Below are positions 10,934 through 20,250 of a DNA stretch of 64,000 nucleotides, piece by piece (position 1 is the first letter of the stretch; each line of letters opens with the position of its first letter). The stretch spans positions 2,309,501-2,373,500 of the forward strand of contig CP051228.1 in the NCBI GenBank assembly GCA_017792345.1, in the 5' to 3' direction. A program made the position numbers and the translations under genes. This DNA comes from Mesoflavibacter sp. (lineage in GTDB: Bacteria; Pseudomonadota; Alphaproteobacteria; UBA8366; Aestuariispiraceae). The notes below the pieces were generated by a model. The model worked only from the letters and a program-made list of their open reading frames with translations, was not told the DNA's origin and did no database searches.

Positions 10934-11023
10934 GGAGAGATGGCCGAGCGGTTTAAGGCGCACGACTGGAAATCGTGTTGGGGCGGAAGCCCCTCGGGGG
11001 TTCGAATCCCCCTCTCTCCGCCA
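10934..11023 (+). tRNA. tRNA-Ser (anticodon GGA)
   Basis: The acceptor stem GGAGAGA pairs with TCTCTCC, the discriminator is G, and CCA is encoded at 11021-11023. The anticodon stem CGACT...AATCG holds GGA. A long variable arm (TTGGGGCGGAAGCCCC region) marks a class II serine tRNA, and the T arm is GGGGG-TTCGAAT-CCCCC. The gene is complete, with no gap. A decayed integrase begins 86 bases downstream, so this tRNA is the likely integration site of the following island. Confidence 0.97.
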
Positions 11024-11108
11024 GATATCCTTTATGCCATTGAAACCAAAAAGTGTTGATTGTCAGCCGCCTAGCGGAACTGTCGTTGGTACAAAGAGGT
11101 GGTGCAAA

Positions 11109-12732
11109 GTGGCTGAAATCAGCGACCTTGAGAGACATCCGAAAACTCACGTCTATCTGCATCGGTGAGCGATTCCAAAACTGCTTCGGGATTCCCTCGG
11201 ACGCAGCGAGATCAAGAAGTCGCTCGGCACCAAGGATCGACGAACTGCGGAGATCCGGAACCATCAGGTCGGCGCCTTTGTGGCCGAGCTTCTGGAAGAG
11301 GCGCGAGATCCCTCGCGAGGCGCTCAGCTGAAGCCGGTCTTGGATGAGTTTCTGGCCGTCGACCTTGGTGACTGGGACTATCCTGTGTTCCAGCGCCGGC
11401 TGCGTCGCGCGGTGGGGAAAGAGGTCATCTATCTAGACCAGATAGATCGATGCACCGACAGGTGGTTTGAGACACTTCTGACGTCCGACGATGTCCATGT
11501 TCGATACATCGATGCCGTGCCGGGCATTCTGATCGATGGTCTGTCCAGACCGCGAGCAGAGCAGCTGCTCGAGAGTTACGTTTAGGAGACAGGTCTTGGC
11601 CGGATGTTCGAAGCGGACGCCAACGCCGAGTCCCGGTTTCGCAGGGCCTGCTTCGACCTCCTCAACGCGCACTGCGAGGCCGACTACGGTGCCGGTTCCG
11701 TTTTCGGTTTGCCGGGCTTGTCAGCACGGATCGGGCCCGACCAGATCTCAGCGTCGGCGGCGCCTACGATCACCAAAGCGTTCGAGAAGTACCTCGCCGA
11801 TGCCAAGGTCCGTCCACGAACGGAGTTGGACTGGTGGACCGCCTGCAATCGGTTTATGGCGTTTCTGGAGAAGGACCAACCGATCACGACAATCCGAGCC
11901 GAAGATGTGATCGCCTTTCGGGACGCGCTGGTAAGGTATCCACGAGCAGTTCCCAGGAAGCTGATAAGGACGCCCTTTGAGAAGGTCTGCGAGTATGCTG
12001 AAGCCTTCGACCTTCCACGACTGTCGCCCAAGACCGTCAACAAGAACCCTCACGCTCCCGCCGCCTGCTACGGATGGCTCATCAAAAATCGATACGTTCG
12101 AGACAACCCCGCCCGTGGTATCCAGGCAACTGTCAGCCAGTCCACCGAGGACGACCGGCTTCCATGCTTGCGTGCAGATCTCGAGTATATTCGACCCAAG
12201 ATATCCTAAGCAGTCGACCTCAGCGGACTATTGGGTGCCCTGGATCGCGTTGTACTCGGGTGCCCGGATTGAGGAACTCGCGAAGCTCAAAGTGGGCGAT
12301 GTTGAAGGTCTGGATGACATCCCGTTCATCCACATTCGAGGTCGTGTCAAGAATAAGGTGTCCGTGCGGCGCCTGCCGATCCACTCTGCGCTGATCAAGA
12401 AAGGCCTGGTCGAGCACGCTCAGAAGTGCGGCAATGCCGACAGGCTCCTTTTCGACGATGTCCAGCCGGACAAGTACGGCACTCACTCTGCGAAACTGTC
12501 CAAGCGCTTTTGGAAGTACCTTTGGGCCGCTGGCGTCACCGAAGAGCGGAAGGTGTTTCATTCTTTCAGGCATCTGTTTAAGGACGCTTGCCGAGATGCG
12601 GACGTCCCAATCCAGGTCCAGAATGCTCTCCTTGGCCACACATCAAAAGCAGTTGGGGAGAGCTACGGGCAAGGCTTTAGCATTCGGAAGATAATGGAGT
12701 GGATCGAGAAGATCAGAATTCTGGTTCTATAG
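11109..12732 (+). pseudogene. Decayed phage-type tyrosine integrase (DUF6538 family)
   Basis: One reading frame from GTG 11109 (AGAGGTGG upstream) gives AEISDLERHPKTHVYLHR, then a TGA stop at 11166. It continues in the same frame (SEIKKSLGTKDRRTAEIRNH) to a TAG at 11583 and on to about 12190, where a one-base slip moves it to the next frame. The N-terminal part around residue 20 also looks shortened. The catalytic end is intact: YSGARIEELAKLKV (first Arg), KVSVRRLPIHS, HSFRHLFKDA and LLGHTSKAVGESYG (Tyr). Homologous integrases insert in tRNA genes, and tRNA-Ser lies just upstream. With two stops and one frameshift it cannot make a full protein. Confidence 0.88.
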
Positions 12733-12987
12733 TAGGTTCAGGCAAAAAATACATCGATGATTTTCTCAAATTGAATTCATTGAGCACGGACCGTCTGCTA
12801 CATTTGATAATCATCATGGCCAGCCAATCAAATTCTACGAAGCCAATGCGTTATATTTCTGAAATCGGGCTTACAGCATGTTCTAGATGTGCCCGTCGCG
12901 AATTGAGTAATTAGTAAATTCTTCCGCTCAGAATACTTGAAGATCACGTGAAATTTCTACATCATTGCCACTCTGTGGGGAGGGGCC

Positions 12988-15900
12988 ATGCAATCTGTTG
13001 TCGACCGAACCGTTTCGATTCATTGGGAAATCGCAGCGAAGATCAACTTTGCCTGTCAACAGAGTTCCTATCCGATCCTGCGAGACCTTCGCATTGAGAA
13101 CCTGGATGGGGAAGATCGACTGGAAGGGCTGCTGGTCACGCTGTCAGCGGACCCTGGCTTCCTGAAGCCTAAAAGCTGGCGGGTCGACCGGATCGCGCCG
13201 GGCGGTATCGTGCCGGTCAAAGATCGATTGCTTGATCTTGAGGGTGGTTTTCTGCTGGGCCTGACCGAGGCGGTCCGAGGGTCTGTGACTGTCACGGTGG
13301 AGCGCGACGGGGACGTCCTCGCGGAGGAGAGCCGGCCGGTCGAGGTGTTGGCGTACAACGAATGGGGCGGTTCCGGCTATATGCCAGAGCTTTTGGCTGC
13401 CTTCTGTCTGCCTAACGATCCGGCTGTGGATCGGATCCTACACAAGGCCGCGATGGCGCTGCGCAAAGCGGGTAAGCCGGACGCTTTGGACGGCTATGAA
13501 TCCGGCAGCCGCAAGCGCGTATGGGAGATCGCATCCGCAATTTACACCGCCATTGCCAATCTGGGCCTCGCATATGCCGTGCCGCCGACCAGCTTCGAGC
13601 GGGATGGTCAAAAGATCCGGCTGCCGAGCCAAATTCTGGATGGTGGTGTCGCGACCTGCCTCGACACCACGGTGCTGTTCGCGGCGGCGCTGGAAAAAGC
13701 AGGGCTTAACCCGCTCATCGCATTACCAGAAGGGCATGCCACCGCCGGGGTCTGGCTGCAGCCGGAAGAGCTCTCAACCATTGTCATCGACGATGCGGAA
13801 ACCCTTCGTAAGCGCTACGAGCTGAAGGAACTCATCCTAATCGAGACGACGCTTGTTACCGCGAAGGTCGCGCCCCCCTTCTCCAGGGCGATTGAGCAGG
13901 CCATCGGCACCATTGCCCCGGAAAAGGACACCAGTTTCAGCTCGGGCGTCGATGTTCGCAGGGCACGTGCCCATCAGATCCGACCGATGGGGCTCAAGAC
14001 CGACGACTCTGGCGCGCCTGCCATTGGCGAGGATACGGCGGTCGAAACAGCGATGGAGGAGCCGCCGGCACTTCCCGATTTCGACTCGGAGGTGGAAGAA
14101 GCGCTACCGGAAACGCCGGAGGGCCGACTTGAGCGTTGGCAGCGCAAGCTGCTGGATCTCTCAGCCCGAAATCCGCTGTTGTCCCACAAGTCGTCCAAAG
14201 CGAGCCTGACCCTGCTCTGCCCCGACCCGGGCGATCTGGAAGATCGGCTTGCCGCCGGTGCGAAAATTTCGATCCAGGTGGTTCCTCAGCCCAAGTCCCA
14301 AGCGCAGGACAAAGAGCTGCATCAGCGCAGGACGGGTCAGGACATAAGCCGCGAATACGCATTGGATGCGCTGAGCCGGAACGAGGTCCTGGTCGACCTG
14401 CCGGAGCAGGAGCTTTCGAAGCGCGCGGTCGAAATTTACCGCAAGGCGCAGAGTTCACTGCAGGAAGGTGGTGCCAACACGCTCTACCTAGCCCTGGGGT
14501 TCCTGGCCTGGAAGCGCAATAAGGAAGATGATCGCCGATTTCGGGCCCCACTGATCCTGATGCCGGTCAGCCTGCAGCGCCAATCGGTGCGCAGCGGCAT
14601 CAAGATGACCGCCCATGACGATGAGCCGCGTTTCAACACAACGCTGCTGGAGATGCTGCGCAAGGATTTCGAGATCGACATTAAAGGTCTCGATGGCACG
14701 CTTCCGGAAGACCAAAGCGGTGTGGACGTGGCCGGTGTCTGGGACCAGGTCCGGAAGGCGGTGAAGGACGCTCCTGGCTTCGAGGTCGTAGAGGATGTTG
14801 TCCTCGGCCATTTCTCCTTCGCAAAATACTTGATGTGGAAGGATCTCGTCGACCGAACCGAGGACCTGAAGCAGAACGCCATCGTGCGGCATCTGATCGA
14901 AACGCCGCGTGAAGCCTATGAGAGCTCGATTGAATTCGTTGCGTCGGAGCGTCTGGATTTGGACTTCGCGCCGTCCGACATTTTGACGCCCCTTCCTGCT
15001 GATGCCTCCCAGATGGCAGCCATTGCGACCGCGGATCGGGGTAAGGACTTCATCATCATCGGACCGCCGGGAACGGGGAAGAGCCAAACGATCAGCAATA
15101 TGATCGCCCACCTGCTCGGCTCCGGGAAAACGGTGCTGTTTGTTTCCGAGAAAACCGCCGCCCTCAATGTCGTTCATCGCCGCCTTTCCGACATCGGTTT
15201 GGGCCGGTTCTGTTTGGAACTGCATTCCAACAAGGCCAAAAAGGCGGAGGTGCTATCCCAACTGGCGAATGCTTGGGCTGCCGGACGCGAGAAAAGCGAA
15301 GAGGACTGGCAGCGGGAAGCCGATAAGCTAAAGGCGGTGCGCGACCGGCTTAACCGTGCCGTCGACTACATGCATTCGAAACGCCGAAACGGCCTAACAC
15401 CGCACTACGCGATTGGCGTTCGGGTCAGGGACCATGCGCTGGCGGAACGAGTCGCTTTCACTTGGCCCATCGCCGGTCAACATGACGCCGCCCGATTGGA
15501 AGAAATGCGCGAGGCGGCCGACATGCTTCGTGTCCAGGTAAAGGCTGTCGGCGACATTCATGACAGCCCCTTGCAGCTTGTTGCCAGCCCCAACTGGTCA
15601 CCGCAATGGGAAGCGGAATTGATGGAGCGGGCAACCGCCTTGGCCAGTGCCACAGAGAGTGCCGAGAAGACGCTGACGGCGCTCACGGATGCCCTAAAGA
15701 TCGAACTGCCCGACCGTACATTGGTCCGGCTGGAGGCTGTTGCGGCCTTGGCCGAGGTCCTGACCGCCTCCTACAGAAAGCAGAGCGGCTTCGCGCTGGA
15801 GCCGGACGGCATCGATCGGATCGAAGCGTTGGAAGAGGCGGCAACGCGGCTCAAGGCCTATGCGGCCCTTCAGGCCGAATTGAGCGTGCCCTACGATCCA

Positions 15901-18900
15901 ATGGCGTGGCGGGCGCTGGACGGGACCGAGATCGCCCGGCTTTGGGCTGAGGCGGAGGACGCGTGGTGGCCAAAGGGCTTGTTTGCCAAGAGAGCGGTCG
16001 TCAAGGCGATACGTTCTGGGGGCGCACGGGGGGTGCCGGTTCCCGCCCGCGATGCGCAGACCTTGGCGAAACTGCGCCAGGAAGGGGAAGCGATTGATCG
16101 GCTAGACAAGCAGCTTGCGGGCTTGCGGGACTGGTCAGCCCACACAACAGACCCAGTGGCGGCCGAGGCGCTGCGCGAACTCGGGGAGCGTGCCCGTGCC
16201 GCAGTCGGAAGGCTGGTCGATGAACCCGACCGGCTTGTGGAGGTGCGGGGACGAGTCCGCGCGCTGCTGCAGGACGGCAACGACATGCTGGCACCCGATG
16301 CGCCCATCGGGCGCGCGGCGGCAGACTATCTTAGCGCTCAGGGCCTTTTGCAGGACGCGGCGGACGCCTTTCGAGAACGCGCGGGCCGGGAACTGCGGGG
16401 GGCTATCGGGGATCACAAGCAAGCGCTACCCGAGTTGAAGGAAGCGCTGGAGGCCCTGATCGCGCGGAGAGCAGAGCTCAATCAATGGTGTGCCTGGCGA
16501 AAACGGCGGCAGCAGGCAATTGATCTGGAACTGGAGCCGCTGGTGAACTCCATTGAGCAGGGCGTCACCCCAATCGACGAAATCCCGGAGACGTTTGAGG
16601 CGTCTTACTGCGCCTGGTTCTCCAGCCGGCTCTTCGAAGAAGATGAGGTGCTGAAAGGCTGGTCGACGGCGGAGCACATGGACGCTATCGAGAAGTTCCG
16701 GGCCATCGATGAAACCTTCCAAAAGGTAACAGCTCAGTACGTCGTCGCGAAACTGAGTGGGCAGATTCCCAATCAGAACCAAATTGGCAAAAACCAGCAA
16801 TGGGGGCTGGTGAAGAAGCTCACCGGGCAGAAGCGCCCGCGCGTCCCGATCAGGGAAATGATTAAGGAAGCCCCCGAGCCTTTATCGAAGCTCGCGCCAT
16901 GTCTGATGATGTCGCCGCTGTCAGTGGCGCAGTACCTGCCGTCGGATCAGGCGCTCTTCGATGTGGTCATCTTTGACGAGGCGTCCCAGCTCACCGTTTG
17001 GGACGCTGTTGGCGCTATCGCGCGGGGCAAGCAGGCCATTGTGGCTGGCGATCCGAAGCAGATGCCACCGACCAACTTCTTCAACCGCGCCGACGACGAC
17101 CCGGATGGCGACATCGACTTTGACGGTGATATGGAAAGTATTCTGGACGAGCTGAAAAGCGCGAGCATCCCAGAGCAGACGCTCAATCTCCACTATCGTT
17201 CCCGCCGGGAGAGCCTGATCGCGTTCTCCAATTATCATTATTACGACAATCGGCTTGTCACCTTCCCGGCGCCGATCCATCCGGATTGCGGCGTCCGGCT
17301 CGTGCCCTGCGACGGCTTTTATGCCCGTGGCAAGGCGCGGCACAATGAGGGCGAAGCACGGGCGATCGTGGACGAAATCGTCCGTCGCTTGACGTCCAAC
17401 GACCTGGACGAACGGAACGCAACGATCGGCGTTGTGACCTTCAACTCCGAACAACAGTCCTTGATCCTCGACTTGCTGGATAAGGCGCGAGGAGCCAACC
17501 CAGAAATAGAATGGGCCTTCGCCGAAGACGCGACGGAGCCGGTCTTCGTCAAGAATCTTGAGACGGTTCAGGGGGATGAGCGGGATGTTATCCTGTTCAG
17601 CATCACCTACGGTCCTGATGAAAGTGGGCATGTGACGATGAATTTCGGCCCCCTCAACCGCGATGGCGGAGAGCGGCGCCTGAATGTGGCGATGACCCGA
17701 GCACGATCTGAGATGATGGTCTTCGCAACGCTTAACCCAGACAAGATCGATATCTCCCGGTCTCGAGCCGAAGCGGTGAAACATCTGAAACACTTCCTTG
17801 AGTATGCGGAACGGGGCCCTAGCGCGCTTGGCGCGGGGGTCCACGGCTCCATGGGCGATTTCGAGTCGCCATTCGAGACGGCCGTCGCCCGGGCGCTCCG
17901 CGACAAGGGCTGGACCGTCCGCCCACAAATTGGCGTCAGTGCGTTCCGCATCGATCTCGGCATCGTTCACCCTGACGAACCGGGTGTCTATCTCGCAGGC
18001 GTCGAGTGCGATGGTGCGATGTACCACAGCTCCGCCTATGCGCGGGAGCGGGACAAGATCCGCCAGGCGGTGCTGGAGAGGCTCGGCTGGACGCTCTTCC
18101 GGGTCTGGTCGACCGATTGGTGGATCAACCGAAATGGAGCGCTTCAAACGGTTGACACCCAGCTTCGTGCCCATCTCGAGGTTGATCGTGTGAAACGCAA
18201 GGAAGCTACCGAGGCCAAGGCAGCCGCTACAGATGAAGGGGCGAATGACAAGGCTACAAGCGCCGATGACTTCCTGCCGGAAACGGACCATACCGACGCC
18301 GAGGCCCCGCGTCGCGTCGCTCGAGTGGTTCGGTATCGGGCGGAAGCTGGCGTATCTGAGGACGAGGAATCCGAGGGAGGGATCGCGAGAGAAGACGAGG
18401 GGCCGCGCCTCTATGACGGCATACGCCCGATAGATACCGTCCGACCGCCCGGTTTGGCGGGGGAGCAAAGCGCCTTCACCTTCAGCGGAGAAGGCATGCC
18501 GGACAATGCCCGCTATGTGGTCGTCACATTTGACAAGGGAGCATTGGCTGCGGAACCGGACGAGTTCTACGACGAGTCATACGACCGCCGCCTCATCGCG
18601 ATGATCGACCATGTGATTGATACTGAGGGGCCTGTTCACGAGGACGTCTTGGTCCGCCGTATCGCCCGCCACCATGGCTTCCAACGCGCCGGCCGCCTGA
18701 TCCGCGAACGCGTCCTGAAACTCGCCTCCAAGCGCCGGGGCAGCACGAAGGAGGAAGTAGGCCGGTTCTTTTGGCGCAAGGGCACAGTAAAGGACCGGCT
18801 CGCCCCGGCCCGCTGGCAGAATCGGGATGACGAGGTGCGCAGCATTGAACGCGTCTGTACCGAAGAACTCCAAGCTATCAGCGCCGCCGTGAAGTCTACA

Positions 18901-18993
18901 GCCCTCGGCGAGGTCGCGCATGCCATCGGTATCGCCAGACTAAGCGCGATTGCCCGGGCCCGGCTGGAGAAGGCGATTAGCCTAGCTGACTGA
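12988..18993 (+). CDS. Giant DUF4011/DUF3320 helicase-nuclease fusion, probable anti-phage protein
   Basis: A 2,001-residue protein. After an N-terminal beta-rich region, residues about 155-270 look transglutaminase-like (VATCLDTTVLFAAALEKAGL; LPEGHATAGVW). A DUF4011 start (LERWQRKLLDLSARNPLL) follows at about 380. An SF1 helicase of the COG1112/Dna2 type has Walker A IIGPPGTGKSQT near 690, Walker B VVIFDEASQ near 1325 and motifs VQGDERDVILFS and LNVAMTRARSE near 1526-1565. A Vsr/MTES-1575-type nuclease lies at about 1625-1745 (FESPFETAVARAL, FRIDLGIVH, GVECDGAMYHSS), with D and E-C-D residues present. DUF3320 closes it. Such fusions recur in defence islands; an antiviral role is inferred. 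It appears to be a single-gene unit. Confidence 0.9.
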   Translation: MQSVVDRTVSIHWEIAAKINFACQQSSYPILRDLRIENLDGEDRLEGLLVTLSADPGFLKPKSWRVDRIAPGGIVPVKDRLLDLEGGFLLGLTEAVRGSVTVTVERDGDVLAEESRPVEVLAYNEWGGSGYMPELLAAFCLPNDPAVDRILHKAAMALRKAGKPDALDGYESGSRKRVWEIASAIYTAIANLGLAYAVPPTSFERDGQKIRLPSQILDGGVATCLDTTVLFAAALEKAGLNPLIALPEGHATAGVWLQPEELSTIVIDDAETLRKRYELKELILIETTLVTAKVAPPFSRAIEQAIGTIAPEKDTSFSSGVDVRRARAHQIRPMGLKTDDSGAPAIGEDTAVETAMEEPPALPDFDSEVEEALPETPEGRLERWQRKLLDLSARNPLLSHKSSKASLTLLCPDPGDLEDRLAAGAKISIQVVPQPKSQAQDKELHQRRTGQDISREYALDALSRNEVLVDLPEQELSKRAVEIYRKAQSSLQEGGANTLYLALGFLAWKRNKEDDRRFRAPLILMPVSLQRQSVRSGIKMTAHDDEPRFNTTLLEMLRKDFEIDIKGLDGTLPEDQSGVDVAGVWDQVRKAVKDAPGFEVVEDVVLGHFSFAKYLMWKDLVDRTEDLKQNAIVRHLIETPREAYESSIEFVASERLDLDFAPSDILTPLPADASQMAAIATADRGKDFIIIGPPGTGKSQTISNMIAHLLGSGKTVLFVSEKTAALNVVHRRLSDIGLGRFCLELHSNKAKKAEVLSQLANAWAAGREKSEEDWQREADKLKAVRDRLNRAVDYMHSKRRNGLTPHYAIGVRVRDHALAERVAFTWPIAGQHDAARLEEMREAADMLRVQVKAVGDIHDSPLQLVASPNWSPQWEAELMERATALASATESAEKTLTALTDALKIELPDRTLVRLEAVAALAEVLTASYRKQSGFALEPDGIDRIEALEEAATRLKAYAALQAELSVPYDPMAWRALDGTEIARLWAEAEDAWWPKGLFAKRAVVKAIRSGGARGVPVPARDAQTLAKLRQEGEAIDRLDKQLAGLRDWSAHTTDPVAAEALRELGERARAAVGRLVDEPDRLVEVRGRVRALLQDGNDMLAPDAPIGRAAADYLSAQGLLQDAADAFRERAGRELRGAIGDHKQALPELKEALEALIARRAELNQWCAWRKRRQQAIDLELEPLVNSIEQGVTPIDEIPETFEASYCAWFSSRLFEEDEVLKGWSTAEHMDAIEKFRAIDETFQKVTAQYVVAKLSGQIPNQNQIGKNQQWGLVKKLTGQKRPRVPIREMIKEAPEPLSKLAPCLMMSPLSVAQYLPSDQALFDVVIFDEASQLTVWDAVGAIARGKQAIVAGDPKQMPPTNFFNRADDDPDGDIDFDGDMESILDELKSASIPEQTLNLHYRSRRESLIAFSNYHYYDNRLVTFPAPIHPDCGVRLVPCDGFYARGKARHNEGEARAIVDEIVRRLTSNDLDERNATIGVVTFNSEQQSLILDLLDKARGANPEIEWAFAEDATEPVFVKNLETVQGDERDVILFSITYGPDESGHVTMNFGPLNRDGGERRLNVAMTRARSEMMVFATLNPDKIDISRSRAEAVKHLKHFLEYAERGPSALGAGVHGSMGDFESPFETAVARALRDKGWTVRPQIGVSAFRIDLGIVHPDEPGVYLAGVECDGAMYHSSAYARERDKIRQAVLERLGWTLFRVWSTDWWINRNGALQTVDTQLRAHLEVDRVKRKEATEAKAAATDEGANDKATSADDFLPETDHTDAEAPRRVARVVRYRAEAGVSEDEESEGGIAREDEGPRLYDGIRPIDTVRPPGLAGEQSAFTFSGEGMPDNARYVVVTFDKGALAAEPDEFYDESYDRRLIAMIDHVIDTEGPVHEDVLVRRIARHHGFQRAGRLIRERVLKLASKRRGSTKEEVGRFFWRKGTVKDRLAPARWQNRDDEVRSIERVCTEELQAISAAVKSTALGEVAHAIGIARLSAIARARLEKAISLAD

Positions 18994-19001
18994 CGCGCCC
19001 C

Positions 19002-19889
19002 TTACGACGCCTTGAGACCGAACGCATCACAGCCTGCAAGAGCGGCCAAATTTTGCGCGAGGCCACCAATTGCAACGAGGCCTATCGCTGCGGCTTCGGC
19101 GGGTGTTCGTCCGCCTAGGCCCGAATGCGGTCTGACCGTGTTGTAGTCCTCCTTCCAGGGAGCGAGCCCGATGCGGGCCTGGCGGATCGACGTGAATAGC
19201 ATCTCGTTCAGGCATTCGTCCCGGAGCCCCCCGTTGAAGCTTTCCACAATGACGCTTTGCATCGGCCTGCCCGGCGCGATGTAGTGCCAGTCGACGGCTC
19301 GTTCCTGGCGCCATCGCAGGATCGCCATAATAGTCAGTTCTGTGCCGTTGTTGCTGACGACGGTCTGGGGCTTGGAGCCGCGGTGCCAGATCAAGGCATC
19401 CAGCTCCCGCGTGACACGGATGCCCGACAGCGACGTGTCGGCCACCAGAGCCAGGCATTCGCGCGTGAAGTCATCGACCATTGCGAGGATCCGGAACCGA
19501 AGGCCATCCGTAAAGGCATCCGACACGAAGTCCAGAGACCATCGCTGGTTCGGCCCAGGGCCATCGGCGCCCGAGTGCCCAAGGCCTGCTTCCGGCCACC
19601 ACGCCGGCGCACCTGTAGCCTCTCCTCGCGACAAAGCCGCCGGAGCTTCTTCTGGCTCATAGCGATCCCCTCCCGCACCAGCAGCAGATGCAAACGCGGA
19701 TACCTGAAACGAAGACGTTCCCGCGAAAGGGCCCGAAGGCGCGCACGGATATCGGCGTGGTCCGGTCGCTTGGACTGGTAATGCACCGAGGTCCGATCCG
19801 CCCCCAAGCACAACACACGCCCGTCGCTCGCTCACCCCACGCGCGGCAGGAAGATGAGCGACCGTGTCCCGCCGTGTAGCGGGCGTCAT
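19002..19889 (-). pseudogene. IS3-family transposase OrfB, frameshifted and active-site damaged
   Basis: The frame after the A7 slip gives [20 protein letters not shown]. It then moves to another frame for [20 protein letters not shown] to about [15 protein letters not shown], and returns for the integrase core ([19 protein letters not shown]). Two compensating frame changes lie at about 19,810 and 19,580. In the core the first Asp (LDFVSDAF) and the Glu ([11 protein letters not shown]) are kept, but the second Asp motif, usually SDNGTE, reads SNNGTE. Both the frame and the active site therefore argue that it is dead. Confidence 0.85.
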
Positions 19890-20122
19890 CATTTTTTTGA
19901 AGCGACATCTTTCAGCATGGCCTTGTCCAACATCGTCTCGACCAGCATCTTCTTCAGGCGCATCGCCTCTGAGACCTCCAGGCCGCCATACTTGGCCTCC
20001 CACTTGTAGAACGTGCCTTTGCTGACCCCATACCGACGGCAAACATCCGCCGTTCGCTGAACAGCCTCCTGTTCCTTCAAAATCCCGATGATCTGCTCTT
20101 CGGTGAACCGACTACGCTTCAT
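19889..20122 (-). CDS. IS3-family transposase OrfA (helix-turn-helix protein)
   Basis: A 77-residue protein, [20 protein letters not shown] at its start, with the IS3 helix-turn-helix ([20 protein letters not shown]) and leucine-zipper region ([20 protein letters not shown]). It binds the IS ends. Its stop codon falls in an A7 run on the coding strand (T7 at 19892-19898), the usual slippery site for the -1 frameshift that makes the OrfAB transposase. The length is close to the typical 87-90 residues of the group. Confidence 0.88.
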   Translation of the reverse strand: MKRSRFTEEQIIGILKEQEAVQRTADVCRRYGVSKGTFYKWEAKYGGLEVSEAMRLKKMLVETMLDKAMLKDVASKK

Positions 20123-20250
20123 AGTTCCGTCTCCTTAACGTCGACGGACTCTACCCAAATCTGGAGGAGGTTTGAGGTCGCAGGTCAGCAAGGCTCGTCA
20201 CAGCCAAGATTGCTGCAAGCGATAGCGGTCAACCACAGTACCGCAGGCCT

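Larger units (their letters stand above)
18991..20187 (-). mobile_element. IS3-family insertion sequence (IS407-like group), damaged
   Basis: The element holds orfA (19889-20122) and a broken orfB (19002-19889) on the minus strand. Ends are approximate: both may begin with TGAC read inward (18991 and 20187), but the inverted repeats are weak and no target duplication is evident. The left end touches the stop codon of the helicase gene. Two coding frame changes and a lost catalytic Asp in orfB indicate that it cannot transpose by itself. Confidence 0.75.

Noticed and set aside
18991-20191. A four-base target duplication flanking the IS3 element.
   Set aside because: TGAC before the left edge does not recur after the right edge at 20187. 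The ends are uncertain and the duplication may be lost.
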